From Phenylobacterium sp. (GTDB lineage: Bacteria; Pseudomonadota; Alphaproteobacteria; Caulobacterales; Caulobacteraceae): DNA of 64,000 bases. The DNA is taken from positions 1 to 64,000 of the forward strand of contig NZ_SCTC01000077.1 of assembly GCF_004299445.1 (NCBI RefSeq), given 5' to 3'. The translations under genes were made by a program, and so were the position numbers. Below the pieces are notes generated by a model. It saw only the letters and a program-made list of their open reading frames with translations, was not told where the DNA came from and did no database searches. How positions within the stretch are numbered: position 1 is the stretch's first letter; every line of letters begins with the position of its first letter. Shown here piece after piece: positions 33,369 through 42,186 of this stretch.

Positions 33369-34280
33369 TTGCACGTCTCGATCTCGATCGTCGGCTACCG
33401 CAATGCGGACGACATCGCCGCGTGCCTGCGCGCGCTCGAGGCCGGGACCTACGCCGATTTCTCGGTCTTCATCTGCGAGAACGGCGGAGACGACGCGTTC
33501 CGGCGGCTGGTTGCGGCCGTACCGACCAGGCTGGCCGGCGGCCAGACCGTCACGACGCACCAGGCCGGCGGAAATCTGGGCTTTGCTGGCGGGGTCAACG
33601 TCTGTCTCAGGAGCACGCCCGACGCCGACGCATGGTGGGTCCTCAATCCCGACACCCAACCTGATCCGGACGCGCTGGGCGCCATGGTCGCGCGGCTGAA
33701 CGTCGGCGATGTCGACGCCGTCGGTTGCACGCTCTATCGCGAGACCGGGGAGGTGCAGTCGCACGGGGGCCGCTGGCGCGCCTGGCTGGCCCGGGCCGAG
33801 TCCATCGGCAACGGCTCACGGCTGGAGGCGCCGGTGGACGGCGGCGCCGTAGAGCGGGCCCAGTCCTTCCTGAACGGGGCCTCGATGCTGGTCGGCCGCC
33901 GGTTCCTCGAGACCGTCGGCCCCATGCGCGAGGACTATTTCCTGTATGCCGAAGAGAGCGAGTGGTTCCTGCGGGCCGCGCGCCACGGCATGCGGCTGGG
34001 CTTCGCGCCGGGCGCCCGGGTCAAGCACGCGCACGGCGCCACCACCGGCTCCAACGCCGGACTGAAGAGCCGCCCGCGCCTGCCGATCTACCTGGACGAA
34101 CGCAACCGCATGCTGCTGACCCGCGACCTCTTCCCGGGCCGCCTGCCCGTGGCCGCGATGGCCGCGCTGGGGCAGCTCTTCATGCGCTACGGACGGCGCG
34201 GCGCGTGGACCCAGTTCAACTACGGACTCTCGGGCTGGGCCGCCGGCCTGCGCAACGAACGCGGTCCCCCCGCCAGCTGA
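33369..34280 (+). CDS. Glycosyltransferase family 2
   Basis: A 303-residue GT-A enzyme of the rhamnosyltransferase-like type. The N-terminus has VSISIVGYRNADDIAACLRAL; the metal-binding region is WWVLNPDTQPDPDAL; MREDYFLYAEESEWFLRAAR is the typical acceptor/catalytic segment with the ED-like acidic residues. It would add one sugar, possibly heptose given the neighbours. The start is a TTG at 33369, giving a compact start at the first strand, 14 bases after the gmhA stop. It ends just before a convergent gene. Confidence 0.83.
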   Translation: MHVSISIVGYRNADDIAACLRALEAGTYADFSVFICENGGDDAFRRLVAAVPTRLAGGQTVTTHQAGGNLGFAGGVNVCLRSTPDADAWWVLNPDTQPDPDALGAMVARLNVGDVDAVGCTLYRETGEVQSHGGRWRAWLARAESIGNGSRLEAPVDGGAVERAQSFLNGASMLVGRRFLETVGPMREDYFLYAEESEWFLRAARHGMRLGFAPGARVKHAHGATTGSNAGLKSRPRLPIYLDERNRMLLTRDLFPGRLPVAAMAALGQLFMRYGRRGAWTQFNYGLSGWAAGLRNERGPPAS

Positions 34281-34284
34281 GGGC

Positions 34285-34956
34285 TCAGCCCTCGTTGAAG
34301 ATCGATCCGATGACTTCTGTCCGGTCGAGGCGAAGATCCTTGATCAGCGTCCCGAGGTCGTCAGCCATGGTCACGTCACGCCGCGCCACCAGGACGGCAT
34401 ACCCCGCCACCGCTGCGATCCGCCTCGTCTCGGCGCAGCGGTTGGCCGGCGGCGTGTCGATCAGGGTCAGGTCATAGGTGCGCAGCGCATACTGCATCAC
34501 CTGCTCGAACCGTTCGGTGTCGAAGAGGTCCTGGACGTCTTCGCCCGCACCGCCGGCGTAGATCGCCGACAGATTGTATTCGACGTCGGCCTGCACCAGC
34601 GCGCTCGGGTCGTCGAGTTCACCTCGAAGGTACTGCAGGAGCCCATGCGACGGCGTGGACGGCGGGGGGATCATGTCGGCCAGCGCCGGCGCCCGCAGGT
34701 TCGCGTCGATGACCAGCGTGCGAAGCCCGCTCTGAGCGACGGTCAACGCAAGGCCGGCGGTCACGAAGCTCACACCGGCGCCTTTGGCCGCCGCGCAGAC
34801 GGCCAGACCCCGGCGACCGCTGATGGCGTGCTGCTGAACGGCTGCGGCCGAGCCTTGCAGCAGCGAGGCGGCGCGCGAGTCGACGCCCAGCTTCGCGATT
34901 CGCGTCAGCAGGCTCTCCGGGGCGGACGCGTCGGAAGGCTCGGTGCGGTCCATCAC
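34285..34956 (-). CDS. BY-kinase-like P-loop protein, second copy, degenerate Walker A
   Basis: A 223-residue paralogue of the protein at 12061. Walker A' (LVIDANLR, about 81-88) and Walker B (LIDTPPA, about 165-171) are intact. The P-loop reads AAKGAGVSF, so Val62 takes the place of the Walker A lysine, and there is no tyrosine-rich tail. The ATG overlaps the stop of the Wzz-like gene by four bases. It probably forms a Wzc-like pair with that gene but is unlikely to be an active autokinase by the usual mechanism. Confidence 0.78.
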   Translation of the reverse strand: MMDRTEPSDASAPESLLTRIAKLGVDSRAASLLQGSAAAVQQHAISGRRGLAVCAAAKGAGVSFVTAGLALTVAQSGLRTLVIDANLRAPALADMIPPPSTPSHGLLQYLRGELDDPSALVQADVEYNLSAIYAGGAGEDVQDLFDTERFEQVMQYALRTYDLTLIDTPPANRCAETRRIAAVAGYAVLVARRDVTMADDLGTLIKDLRLDRTEVIGSIFNEG

Positions 34957-36332
34957 GCCGCGGCGGGCTTGAGCTTGCGCAGGCGAATCCGGCGTCGCTG
35001 GCGTTTCACGGGCGGGTCGCGAAGCGCCGGGATCGAACCCAGCACCGGGATCGGCGCGGCGGTGCGCAGACCACCCAGCGTGCGGACACGCAGGTTGAAC
35101 ATCTCTGTCAGCAACGCCGCGATCACGCCCGCAACGAAGCCAAGCCCCCCCGTCCCGCCCAGGATCAGGGCGGTGTTCGGAAATGCGACGCCGGGAACGT
35201 TCTTCACATCGCCCATCGACGTCAGACCGCTCTCCGTCGTGGTCGTCAGCTGGCGCAGGTAGGCGACCTGCTTCAGCGACGCCTCCAAAGCCTTGGCCTT
35301 CAGGTTGATCTGATCCTGGAGGAGACGCAGACGCAGCGCGTCCTGGCGCTGGCTCAGAACCCGCTCGCGCTGGGCGTTGAAGGCCGCGGCCTTCGAGCGT
35401 TCGTTCGCGGTGACCACCGCGGCGACACCGCCTGCCTCGCGGTCCTCCGCATCCGCACGCGTCGCCAGCTGCGCCCGCATCCGGCGCATCTCCACGATCC
35501 GCGGGTGATTGGGCCCCAGAGTCTGGCTGGCCTGGTTCAGCTCGGAATCGAGCACCGCCAGCTGACCGCGCAGGGTTGCAGGCGTTGCGATGACCGGGAG
35601 GTTGTTCATCATGGACGCGCGCGACGGCGGCTGCGCCAGCGCCATCAGGCGTTCGCTGTCCAAGTCGGCCCCGTTCGGCGTCAGGATCACGCCCGTCGCC
35701 TGCTCCATGGCGAACTTCCTGGTCTGAAGGGCGAGGAGTTCGGCTCGCAGGCGCTCCGCTCGCTCGGCCTGAGCCGTCGCGTCGCTCTCCGAGGAGTTCC
35801 GCCGCTCGGCGATGCTGCCCGCGATGTAGGCGTCCCGCACCGCGCCGGCCACCAGGGCTGCCAGCTCCGGCGACGCCCCGCGATAGCGGATTTCGATGAT
35901 GTTGCTGCCTTCCACCAGCGACGTGTCGAGAGCCGCGGCGACGGTCTGCGCCAACCAGAGAATAAGCGGCCGCGTGTCACCGGCCGGCCGCGACGCGTAG
36001 GCGTTCAGAATTTCCGGATCGTCCAGCCACCCCACCGCCTCGACAGCCGGCGCGACGACCTGGGGCTCACGGATGAACGCGAGCTGCGATTCGAGGTAGG
36101 GGTCGATCTGCCTGCGACCGATGACGGCGCCGGTGATCGGGTCTGGCTTGTAGATGTTCAAGAGCACGCGGGCCGTCGCGTCGTACTGGCGATCGGCCGT
36201 AGCCACCACCCCGGCTCCGCCGGCCAGGGCGCCCAGGGTCACGATCGCGATGATGAGCCATCGCGCCCAGAGGATCCTGCCGACCGTAAGCCAGAACATC
36301 TCGAGATTCGCCGCCTCTTGAATCGCGGACAT
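34953..36332 (-). CDS. Wzz/GumC-family polysaccharide co-polymerase, second copy
   Basis: A protein of about 459 residues with the same plan as the one at 12750. A membrane helix (about 25-45, WLIIAIVTLGALAGGAGVVA) is followed by YDATARVLLNIYKPDPITG, GSNIIEIRYRG, a coiled-coil section with LGPNHPRIVEMRRMRAQ, and a second helix (LILGGTGGLGFVAGVIAALL). Start choice is uncertain: ATG 36332 (MSAIQEA) or ATG 36299 (MFWLTVGRILWA), the latter aligning with the start of the paralogue. Neither has a strong ribosome-binding site. It could set the length of a second polymer or act in a mixed complex with the first pair. Confidence 0.83.
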   Translation of the reverse strand: MSAIQEAANLEMFWLTVGRILWARWLIIAIVTLGALAGGAGVVATADRQYDATARVLLNIYKPDPITGAVIGRRQIDPYLESQLAFIREPQVVAPAVEAVGWLDDPEILNAYASRPAGDTRPLILWLAQTVAAALDTSLVEGSNIIEIRYRGASPELAALVAGAVRDAYIAGSIAERRNSSESDATAQAERAERLRAELLALQTRKFAMEQATGVILTPNGADLDSERLMALAQPPSRASMMNNLPVIATPATLRGQLAVLDSELNQASQTLGPNHPRIVEMRRMRAQLATRADAEDREAGGVAAVVTANERSKAAAFNAQRERVLSQRQDALRLRLLQDQINLKAKALEASLKQVAYLRQLTTTTESGLTSMGDVKNVPGVAFPNTALILGGTGGLGFVAGVIAALLTEMFNLRVRTLGGLRTAAPIPVLGSIPALRDPPVKRQRRRIRLRKLKPAAA

Positions 36333-36478
36333 GCAGACCGCCGCTCGGGTCCGCACGCAACCCTGGCAGGGTATCTACCGGACCTCACCAAAATGCAAAG
36401 CGCCGCCACAGAAGGCGGTGCCGCGCGAGGGCCCGCCCCCCACGCGCTCCAAGGCGCGCCTGTTACAAATCAGGACGC

Positions 36479-36516
36479 GAAAACGCAAAAGGCCGCCGAC
36501 CCGAGGGTCGGCGGCC
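36479..36516 (-). terminator. Intrinsic terminator of the PEPxxWA-CTERM gene
   Basis: A perfect 12-base stem (arms 36491-36502 and 36505-36516, loop GA) is followed on the minus strand by TTTTGCGTTTT (36479-36490). It lies 25 bases beyond the stop of the leftward PEPxxWA-CTERM gene, so that gene is probably transcribed alone. Confidence 0.85.
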
Positions 36517-36541
36517 TCCGCAATTCAGGCTTGGTTGTCGC

Positions 36542-37198
36542 TTAGGCGAAAACCGCGCGGCGACGACGGATCATCGCACCGGCAGCGCCGAAGCCCATGA
36601 TCATCAGAGCCCAGGTGCCGGGTTCCGGAACCGCAACGGCTTGAGCGGTCGCCGAAGCCGAACGCTGAGCGGCGCCGGAGTTCGCCGTGATCGTGTACTT
36701 CTGGGTCCAGGAGTACACACCGCCGCCACCGATGTTGAAGACACCATCGATGCCGTTCTGGCCGAGGCCGACCTTGGTGACCGAACCCAGCGACGTGCCG
36801 CCGTACTTCTGGTTCGCCCCACCGAAGAACTGCTCGATCTTCGAGGTCAGGCCGTTGGCGTTGTTGTTGTTGGTCGAAGACCAGAAGGCCTTGTAGTCAC
36901 TGGTCAGGCCCGTCCGCGTAACCCAGACGGTCAGGTTGGCGGCGGTGCTGGCGGCCGTCACGTCGACCGAGGTCGTGTGCAGGATACCTTGACCGACGGT
37001 GTCGGCGTTGCCTTGGACGAGCACGGAGGCGAAGCCACCCAGCGAGCCAAAGCCCTGATTGATCAGGCCGTCGTCGAGATCGACGAAGGCGTCGGTCACG
37101 CCGTCGAACGAGATGTAGACGGCCGCGCTGGCCGAACCGGCCGTCGCGAGAGTGGCAGTGGCCGCAGCGACCGCCAGAGCCTTAGAAAACACGTTCAT
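36542..37198 (-). CDS. PEPxxWA-CTERM sorting-domain protein (exosortase substrate)
   Basis: A 218-residue exported protein. A signal peptide ends near SASA (residues 22-25). The mature part is low-complexity and rich in Gly, Ser, Thr and Asn with no enzymatic motif. The C-terminal sorting signal starts at about residue 190: VPEPGTWALMIMGFGAAGA, then the basic end MIRRRR. This tripartite PEP motif, hydrophobic helix and arginine cluster is what exosortases process, and the W-A after PEP is the form seen with V-type exosortases. I chose ATG 37198 for its AGGGG and the clean signal peptide. It is the only such substrate in the window. Confidence 0.9.
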   Translation of the reverse strand: MNVFSKALAVAAATATLATAGSASAAVYISFDGVTDAFVDLDDGLINQGFGSLGGFASVLVQGNADTVGQGILHTTSVDVTAASTAANLTVWVTRTGLTSDYKAFWSSTNNNNANGLTSKIEQFFGGANQKYGGTSLGSVTKVGLGQNGIDGVFNIGGGGVYSWTQKYTITANSGAAQRSASATAQAVAVPEPGTWALMIMGFGAAGAMIRRRRAVFA

Positions 37199-37545
37199 TT
37201 GTGCACCCCTATTTAACTTGCGATTCACCCTAGAGGTCCGGAAATAGCCTGTCATCCGGGTTCCCCTTAGGGGCGAGTAAGCCTTGCCTCTCGCCTGAAA
37301 TTTCGCTGGCCGGGCCGTCTGGCGACCCATAGCTGCAACGAAATCCGAGCGACCACCATGGCGCTGCAAACTCCGGGCCAACACATAGCACTCGCGGTTA
37401 ACGGGAGCCAGAACCTTTGCCGCACCGCGGCATGAAAAGATGTCGGGGCGCCCTAGAATCGACTTCAGGGGGTGGTTAAGCAAACAGAAGGTAGAAGGCG
37501 TGCACCCTGCGCGTCCAAGTGCGGAACGCGCGCGTACGCGTCTGT
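37199..37545. other. 347-base divergent intergenic region
   Basis: This gap separates the leftward PEPxxWA-CTERM gene from the rightward ATPase gene. It must contain both promoters and a long leader for the PEP-CTERM gene. I looked for a -24/-12 (sigma-54) element on the minus strand, as some exosortase systems use one, and did not see it. CCCCTTAGGGG (37264-37274) is a small palindrome. No RNA family was recognised. Confidence 0.4.
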
Positions 37546-38952
37546 ATGACACCTGACGAACCGACGATGGAGCACGAGTTGGCCGGCTGGAACCCGTTCA
37601 AGCGAAAGCCGCCCGCAGCAGCGAAGGCGCCGCGCCAGCAGGCGGCCCCGACGGCCGTCGTGAAGCCGCTGGTCCGCGAGGCGCATCGCCGCGCGCCCGA
37701 AAGCGGCACGCTGCCCCGATTCAATACAACCGCCAGCGATCAGATGAGCGGCCGCAGCGCCGATCGGTTCTCCGCCGTGCGGGCCAAGCTGCGCCACGCC
37801 TTCACGCCCTCGCAGCCGGTCGCCGACCGCCGCCTGTTTGCGGGGCGTGACGACGTGCTCAAGACGATCATCCGCTCGATCGAGGACCAGCGCCTGCACG
37901 TCGTGCTCTACGGCGAGCGCGGCATCGGCAAGACCTCGCTCCTGCACATCCTCACGCAGGCCGCGACCGAGGCGCGCTATATCGTCGTCTATACGTCGTG
38001 CGGCGCAAACTCGAACTTCGACGAGACCTTCCGCGCGGCAGCCGCCGAGATCCCCCTGCTGTTCCACTCGGGTTTCTCGCCCACGGGCTCCGAGGCCGAA
38101 AAGGGCGCGTCGCTGGCCGACCTGCTCCCCAACGAGCCGCTGACGCCGCGCAAGTTCGGCGATCTTTCCGCGCGCCTCACGGGCACCCGCGTGCTGATCA
38201 TCCTTGACGAGTTCGACCGCGCCGAATCCAGCGCGTTCCGCCGGGACGTGGCCGAGGTGATCAAGAATCTCTCCGACCGCCTGGGCCGGGTGCAGCTGGT
38301 GCTGGCCGGCGTCGCCGCCGACCTGACCGAACTGGTCGAGCACATCCCGTCGATCCGACGCAACATCTTCGCCCTGCGCGTCCCCAAGATGTCCGAGTCC
38401 GAGGTCCTGGAAATCGTCGCCAACGGCGAGCGCGAAGCCGACCTCAAGTTCGACAGCCAGGCCAGCGCCTTCGTGGTCGAAGTGGCCCGGGGCTCGCCCT
38501 ATATCGCCAACCTGATCTGCCACCACGCCGGCCATGCGGCGCTGGACGCCGGTCGCAGCACGGTGACGCCGGCCGACGTCGCCAGCGCTGTGGATCGCAC
38601 GATCCAGGAGTTCCAGGGTCGGATCGCCACGCCGGCGCAGCAGCATGTGCGCCGCCTGTTCGATCAGGGCCGCCAGGACGTGCTGGCCATGACCTCGCGC
38701 GCCTCGCTTTCCGCCGACGGCGTCTTCGATGCGCACGACGTTGAGACGGTCAACACCATCTCGGCCCGCAAGGCGCAGGACGCCATCGAGGTGCTGCTGA
38801 GCGAGAATCTTCTGAAGCCCATGGCCGGCGGCGAGAGCGGCGCACGCTACGCCTTCGTCGAGGAAGGCCTGCCGACCCTGATCTGGATGATCTGGGCCCA
38901 GCGCAATCTCAATCGCGAGGCCACGGCGCCCCGCGCGGCGACCGCTTCGTAG
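37546..38952 (+). CDS. AAA-type ATP-binding protein next to the PEP-CTERM gene
   Basis: A 468-residue protein. A basic, proline/alanine-rich N-terminus (about 1-75) precedes an ATPase domain with Walker A LYGERGIGKTSLLHIL, Walker B VLIILDEFDRAE and the region QLVLAGVAADLTELVEHIP like sensor 1. The C-terminal part (about 300-450) is helical with a winged-helix-like section. Exosortase A loci contain a system-associated AAA ATPase, and this could be the functional equivalent, but its family is not certain. Start choice among ATG 37546, ATG 37567 and a further upstream GTG cannot be settled from ribosome-binding sites. Confidence 0.7.
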   Translation: MTPDEPTMEHELAGWNPFKRKPPAAAKAPRQQAAPTAVVKPLVREAHRRAPESGTLPRFNTTASDQMSGRSADRFSAVRAKLRHAFTPSQPVADRRLFAGRDDVLKTIIRSIEDQRLHVVLYGERGIGKTSLLHILTQAATEARYIVVYTSCGANSNFDETFRAAAAEIPLLFHSGFSPTGSEAEKGASLADLLPNEPLTPRKFGDLSARLTGTRVLIILDEFDRAESSAFRRDVAEVIKNLSDRLGRVQLVLAGVAADLTELVEHIPSIRRNIFALRVPKMSESEVLEIVANGEREADLKFDSQASAFVVEVARGSPYIANLICHHAGHAALDAGRSTVTPADVASAVDRTIQEFQGRIATPAQQHVRRLFDQGRQDVLAMTSRASLSADGVFDAHDVETVNTISARKAQDAIEVLLSENLLKPMAGGESGARYAFVEEGLPTLIWMIWAQRNLNREATAPRAATAS

Positions 38953-38991
38953 GCACAGTCGGTCGACGTCCTCGGACGCCGGCCCTCCACA

Positions 38992-39027
38992 AAACAGAAG
39001 GGCCGGCGCTGAGCGCCGGCCCTTTTT
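38992..39027. terminator. Strong bidirectional intrinsic terminator
   Basis: A GC-rich stem of 10 bases (arms about 39000-39010 and 39012-39022) is followed by TTTTT on the plus strand (39023-39027) and by a T-rich stretch (TTCTGTTTT, 38992-39000) on the minus strand. It sits between the convergent ATPase and EpsD-like genes and can end both. Confidence 0.85.
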
Positions 39028-39049
39028 CGTGACCCGATGACGCCGCGAT

Positions 39050-39982
39050 CTATTTCGCGGCGGGTTCAGCCGGGGCCGCCGCAGGGGCGGAAGCGGCGGG
39101 AGCCGCAGGCGCCTTGGCTGCTGGCGCCGCCTTCTTTTCAGGCGGCGGCTTGAACGCCGGGTTGTAGACGATCTTCGATTCGGCGGCCTTGCGCATGTCG
39201 GTGATCTGCTTCGTCACCACCTCGCCGGCCTTCTGTTGCCGCAGCGCGTTCATCGCATAGGCCGTGGCCATGTCGCCCGTGAACGGCACCGAGCGAGACG
39301 CGCTCACGTTGTTGAACAGGATCGCGCCGCCCTGCGGGATCACGAAGATCTCGCCCGGCGGCAGGTTGGCGATGCCCTGAACCAGCCGGGGGTCGGCCGA
39401 CAGCGTGTCGAGCACCACCGCGTTGGTCTGGTACTGGACGCCTTCCGAGTCGAGCAGCGCTTTGACCTGGTCGAGGGTCTGCAGCGGCCGCAGGCGTTCC
39501 GGCGAGATCTTGTTCGGCGCGGCGATCACCTGGTCGACGAAGAGCACCTTGCGCTGGAAGAAGCGCGCGGGATTGGCCGCCACATAGGCTTCGGCCTCGG
39601 CCTTGGTCGGCTGGGCGGCCTTCGAGGCCAGCTTGCGCTGATACAGCTGAGCCAGCAGGGCTTCCTGGCCGCGCTCGACCTGCAGCGTGTAGTCTGTGCC
39701 CTTGTCCAGCTTCTCCTCGCGGGCCTTCTTCGCGATCAGCTTGCGCATGATGATGCGCTGCAGCGCCTGCTGCTGGGCGGCCTTCATCACCTCCGGGTCG
39801 CGCGACCCGAAGTTGCCCAGCTCGGTCCGGAGCTGCAGGCTGGTGATCTCTTCGCCGTCGACGGTGGCGACGACCTGGCCGCTCGCTTTTCCGCCGCCCA
39901 TGAGCTTCTTGACCTGATCGCAGCCGGACAAGCTGAGCCCGGCGCTGACAGCGGCCACAATAACAAGTGCTCTGATCTTCAA
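39050..39982 (-). CDS. EpsD-like peptidyl-prolyl cis-trans isomerase lipoprotein
   Basis: A 310-residue envelope protein. The signal ends in LSLSGC, a lipobox. A SurA-type N-terminal helical domain (about 35-130, VVATVDGEEITSLQLRTEL; QALQRIIMRKLIAKKAREE) leads to a parvulin-like region (about 150-250) and an Ala/Pro-rich tail. EpsD-type isomerases accompany exosortase/exopolysaccharide systems and probably help fold exported proteins such as the barrel or the OPX protein. No second gene is coupled to it; a strong terminator follows. Confidence 0.82.
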   Translation of the reverse strand: MKIRALVIVAAVSAGLSLSGCDQVKKLMGGGKASGQVVATVDGEEITSLQLRTELGNFGSRDPEVMKAAQQQALQRIIMRKLIAKKAREEKLDKGTDYTLQVERGQEALLAQLYQRKLASKAAQPTKAEAEAYVAANPARFFQRKVLFVDQVIAAPNKISPERLRPLQTLDQVKALLDSEGVQYQTNAVVLDTLSADPRLVQGIANLPPGEIFVIPQGGAILFNNVSASRSVPFTGDMATAYAMNALRQQKAGEVVTKQITDMRKAAESKIVYNPAFKPPPEKKAAPAAKAPAAPAASAPAAAPAEPAAK

Positions 39983-40174
39983 GGGCCCCTCCCTAGAACC
40001 GCGCCGCGCTCTGCGGCCTCGGCGGGTAGATGATGCGAAATTCCTTACGAAACTCAGACCGGCGCGGATGCCGACGTCGCCGCCGGTCGGCCTTGCCGCC
40101 GAATTTTCCAGAGTAGATGCCTAACAGTCTCCGCCGATCCTGGCGAGTACCGCCGATAGCGTCCACCTCCGGTG

Positions 40175-41050
40175 TTAAGCCCCTCGATCGGCAAGGTCGC
40201 GAAGATAGCGGCCGTACTCGCTCTTTCCCTGAGCATCGCCCTGCTTCATCAGCTCGTCGCGGCTGATCCAGCCGTTCTCGAAGGCAATCTCCTCGAGACA
40301 GCCGATCCGCAGGCCCTGGCGCTGCTCGTAGGTGCGGATCAGCTCGCCGGCCTGGATCAGGCTGTCGTGCGTGCCGGCGTCCTCCCAGGCGAAACCGCGT
40401 CCCAGCAGCTCGACGTGCAGTTCGCCCCGCTGGAGATAGAGGTCGTTCAGCGCCGTGATCTCGAGCTCGCCGCGCGCCGAGCGCTCCAGAGTCTTCGACA
40501 TCTCGCTGGCGCGCCCGTCGTAGAAGTAGAGGCCGGTCACGGCGTAGTTCGACTTCGGCTTGGCGGGCTTCTCCTCGATGGAGAGCGCCTTGTTGTCGGG
40601 CGACAGCTCGACCACGCCATAGCGTTCGGGGTCGTGCACCGGATAGCCGAAGACCGTCGCGCCCTCCTGGCGGGCGTCGGCCGACTTCAGCATCTGCACG
40701 AAGTTCTGCCCGAAGAAGATATTGTCGCCGAGGATCAGCACGCTGGGCTCGCCGCCGACGAAGTCCTCGCCCAGCAGATAGGCCTCGGCCAGGCCGCCCG
40801 GCGTGGGCTGGATCACATACTCGAAACGCGCGCCGAACCGCGAGCCGTCGCCCAGCAGGCGCTTGAAGCCCGCCTGGTCCTCGGCGGTGGTGATGATCAG
40901 GATCTCGCGCACGCCCGCCAGGAACAGCACCGACAGCGGGTAGTAGATCATCGGCTTGTCGTAGACCGGCAGAAGTTGCTTCGAGACCGCAATGGTCAAC
41001 GGGTGCAGCCGGGTGCCGGCCCCGCCGGCGAGGACGATGCCCTTTCTCAC
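40175..41050 (-). CDS. rfbA: Glucose-1-phosphate thymidylyltransferase
   Basis: A 291-residue nucleotidyltransferase. The G-rich signature [20 protein letters not shown] is at the N-terminus, followed by [45 protein letters not shown] and [15 protein letters not shown]. It makes dTDP-glucose from dTTP and glucose 1-phosphate. It overlaps rfbB by four bases. Length and motifs are fully typical. Confidence 0.95.
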   Translation of the reverse strand: MRKGIVLAGGAGTRLHPLTIAVSKQLLPVYDKPMIYYPLSVLFLAGVREILIITTAEDQAGFKRLLGDGSRFGARFEYVIQPTPGGLAEAYLLGEDFVGGEPSVLILGDNIFFGQNFVQMLKSADARQEGATVFGYPVHDPERYGVVELSPDNKALSIEEKPAKPKSNYAVTGLYFYDGRASEMSKTLERSARGELEITALNDLYLQRGELHVELLGRGFAWEDAGTHDSLIQAGELIRTYEQRQGLRIGCLEEIAFENGWISRDELMKQGDAQGKSEYGRYLRDLADRGA

Positions 41051-42096
41051 GCTTTCACCAGCCCCAGACGGTCGGAATGGAAGCCGCGGGTCCGGATGCC
41101 CTCGACCCAGGCGTAGTTGTCGACGTACCAGCGCACGGTGTCCTCAAGACCCGCATCCAGCGGCATCCGCGCCTTCCACCCCAGTTCGCGCTCGAGCTTG
41201 GAAGCATCGATGGAATAGCGGAAGTCGTGGCCGGGACGGTCGGTGACGAACTTGATCTTGTCGGCATGCGGCGTGTTGGCCGGCGCCATCTTGTCGAGGT
41301 GGGCGCAGATGATCTTCACCACCTCGAGGTTCCGCTTCGTGGCGTCGCCGCCGATGCAATAGGTCTCGCCCAGGAGACCCTTCTGCAGCACCAGCAGCAG
41401 CGCCTCGGCGTGATCGTCCACATGCAGCCAGTCGCGCACCTGCCGGCCGTCGCCGTAGACAGGGATTTCCTTCCCCTCCATCGCGCGCGTGATCACCGTC
41501 GGGATCAGCTTCTCGGGGAACTGGTAGGGCCCGTAATTGTTCGAGCAGTTCGTGATGACCACCGGGAACTTGTAGGTGTGGCCCCAGGCCCGCACGAGGT
41601 GGTCGGACGAGGCCTTTGACGCCGAATAGGGCGAACGCGGGTCGTAGGGCGTCTCCTCGGTGAAGTCGCCGTCCTCGCCCAGGGCCCCGAACACCTCGTC
41701 GGTCGAGATGTGGTGGAAGCGGAAAGCGGCCTTCTTTGCGGGTTCCAGCTTGCCCCAGTAGTCCCGGGCGGCTTCCAGCAGGATCGCCGTGCCCAGGATG
41801 TTGGACTTCACGAAGTCCAGGGGCCCCTCGATGGCGCGGTCGTTGTGGCTCTCGGCCGCCAGATGCATCACCGCGTCAGGCTGGTGGCGCGCGAAAACCG
41901 CCTCCACCCTGGCGCGGTCGCAAATGTCGACATGCTCGAACGCATACCCCGGATCGTCGGCCACGCCGGCCACGTTCTCCAGGTTGGCCGAGTAGGTCAG
42001 CGCATCGAGATTCACCACCTGGTGGCCGTCTGCGATGGCGCGCCGCACAACGGCCGAGCCGATGAAGCCGGCGCCGCCGGTAATCAGGATCTTCAT
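41047..42096 (-). CDS. rfbB: dTDP-glucose 4,6-dehydratase
   Basis: A 349-residue extended SDR. The NAD motif [14 protein letters not shown] is at the start, with [25 protein letters not shown] and the catalytic YSASK in [14 protein letters not shown]. It converts dTDP-glucose to dTDP-4-keto-6-deoxyglucose. I chose ATG 42096 because AGGAAGG precedes it; a longer frame to 42144 has no support. rfbC and rfbD are not in the window, so the final sugar (L-rhamnose or another 6-deoxy sugar) depends on genes elsewhere. Confidence 0.95.
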   Translation of the reverse strand: MKILITGGAGFIGSAVVRRAIADGHQVVNLDALTYSANLENVAGVADDPGYAFEHVDICDRARVEAVFARHQPDAVMHLAAESHNDRAIEGPLDFVKSNILGTAILLEAARDYWGKLEPAKKAAFRFHHISTDEVFGALGEDGDFTEETPYDPRSPYSASKASSDHLVRAWGHTYKFPVVITNCSNNYGPYQFPEKLIPTVITRAMEGKEIPVYGDGRQVRDWLHVDDHAEALLLVLQKGLLGETYCIGGDATKRNLEVVKIICAHLDKMAPANTPHADKIKFVTDRPGHDFRYSIDASKLERELGWKARMPLDAGLEDTVRWYVDNYAWVEGIRTRGFHSDRLGLVKA

Positions 42097-42186
42097 GCTG
42101 GCCTTCCTGTGGGGGACTTCCGCCGCCGTCAACCGTCTCGGCATGGAGAATCCATGCAGACGAGGCGTTTACAGGCCGTTGCTGAG

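Noticed and set aside
37199-37545. Sigma-54 promoter upstream of the PEPxxWA-CTERM gene
   Set aside because: No GG-N10-GC element of the right form was seen on the minus strand in the leader.
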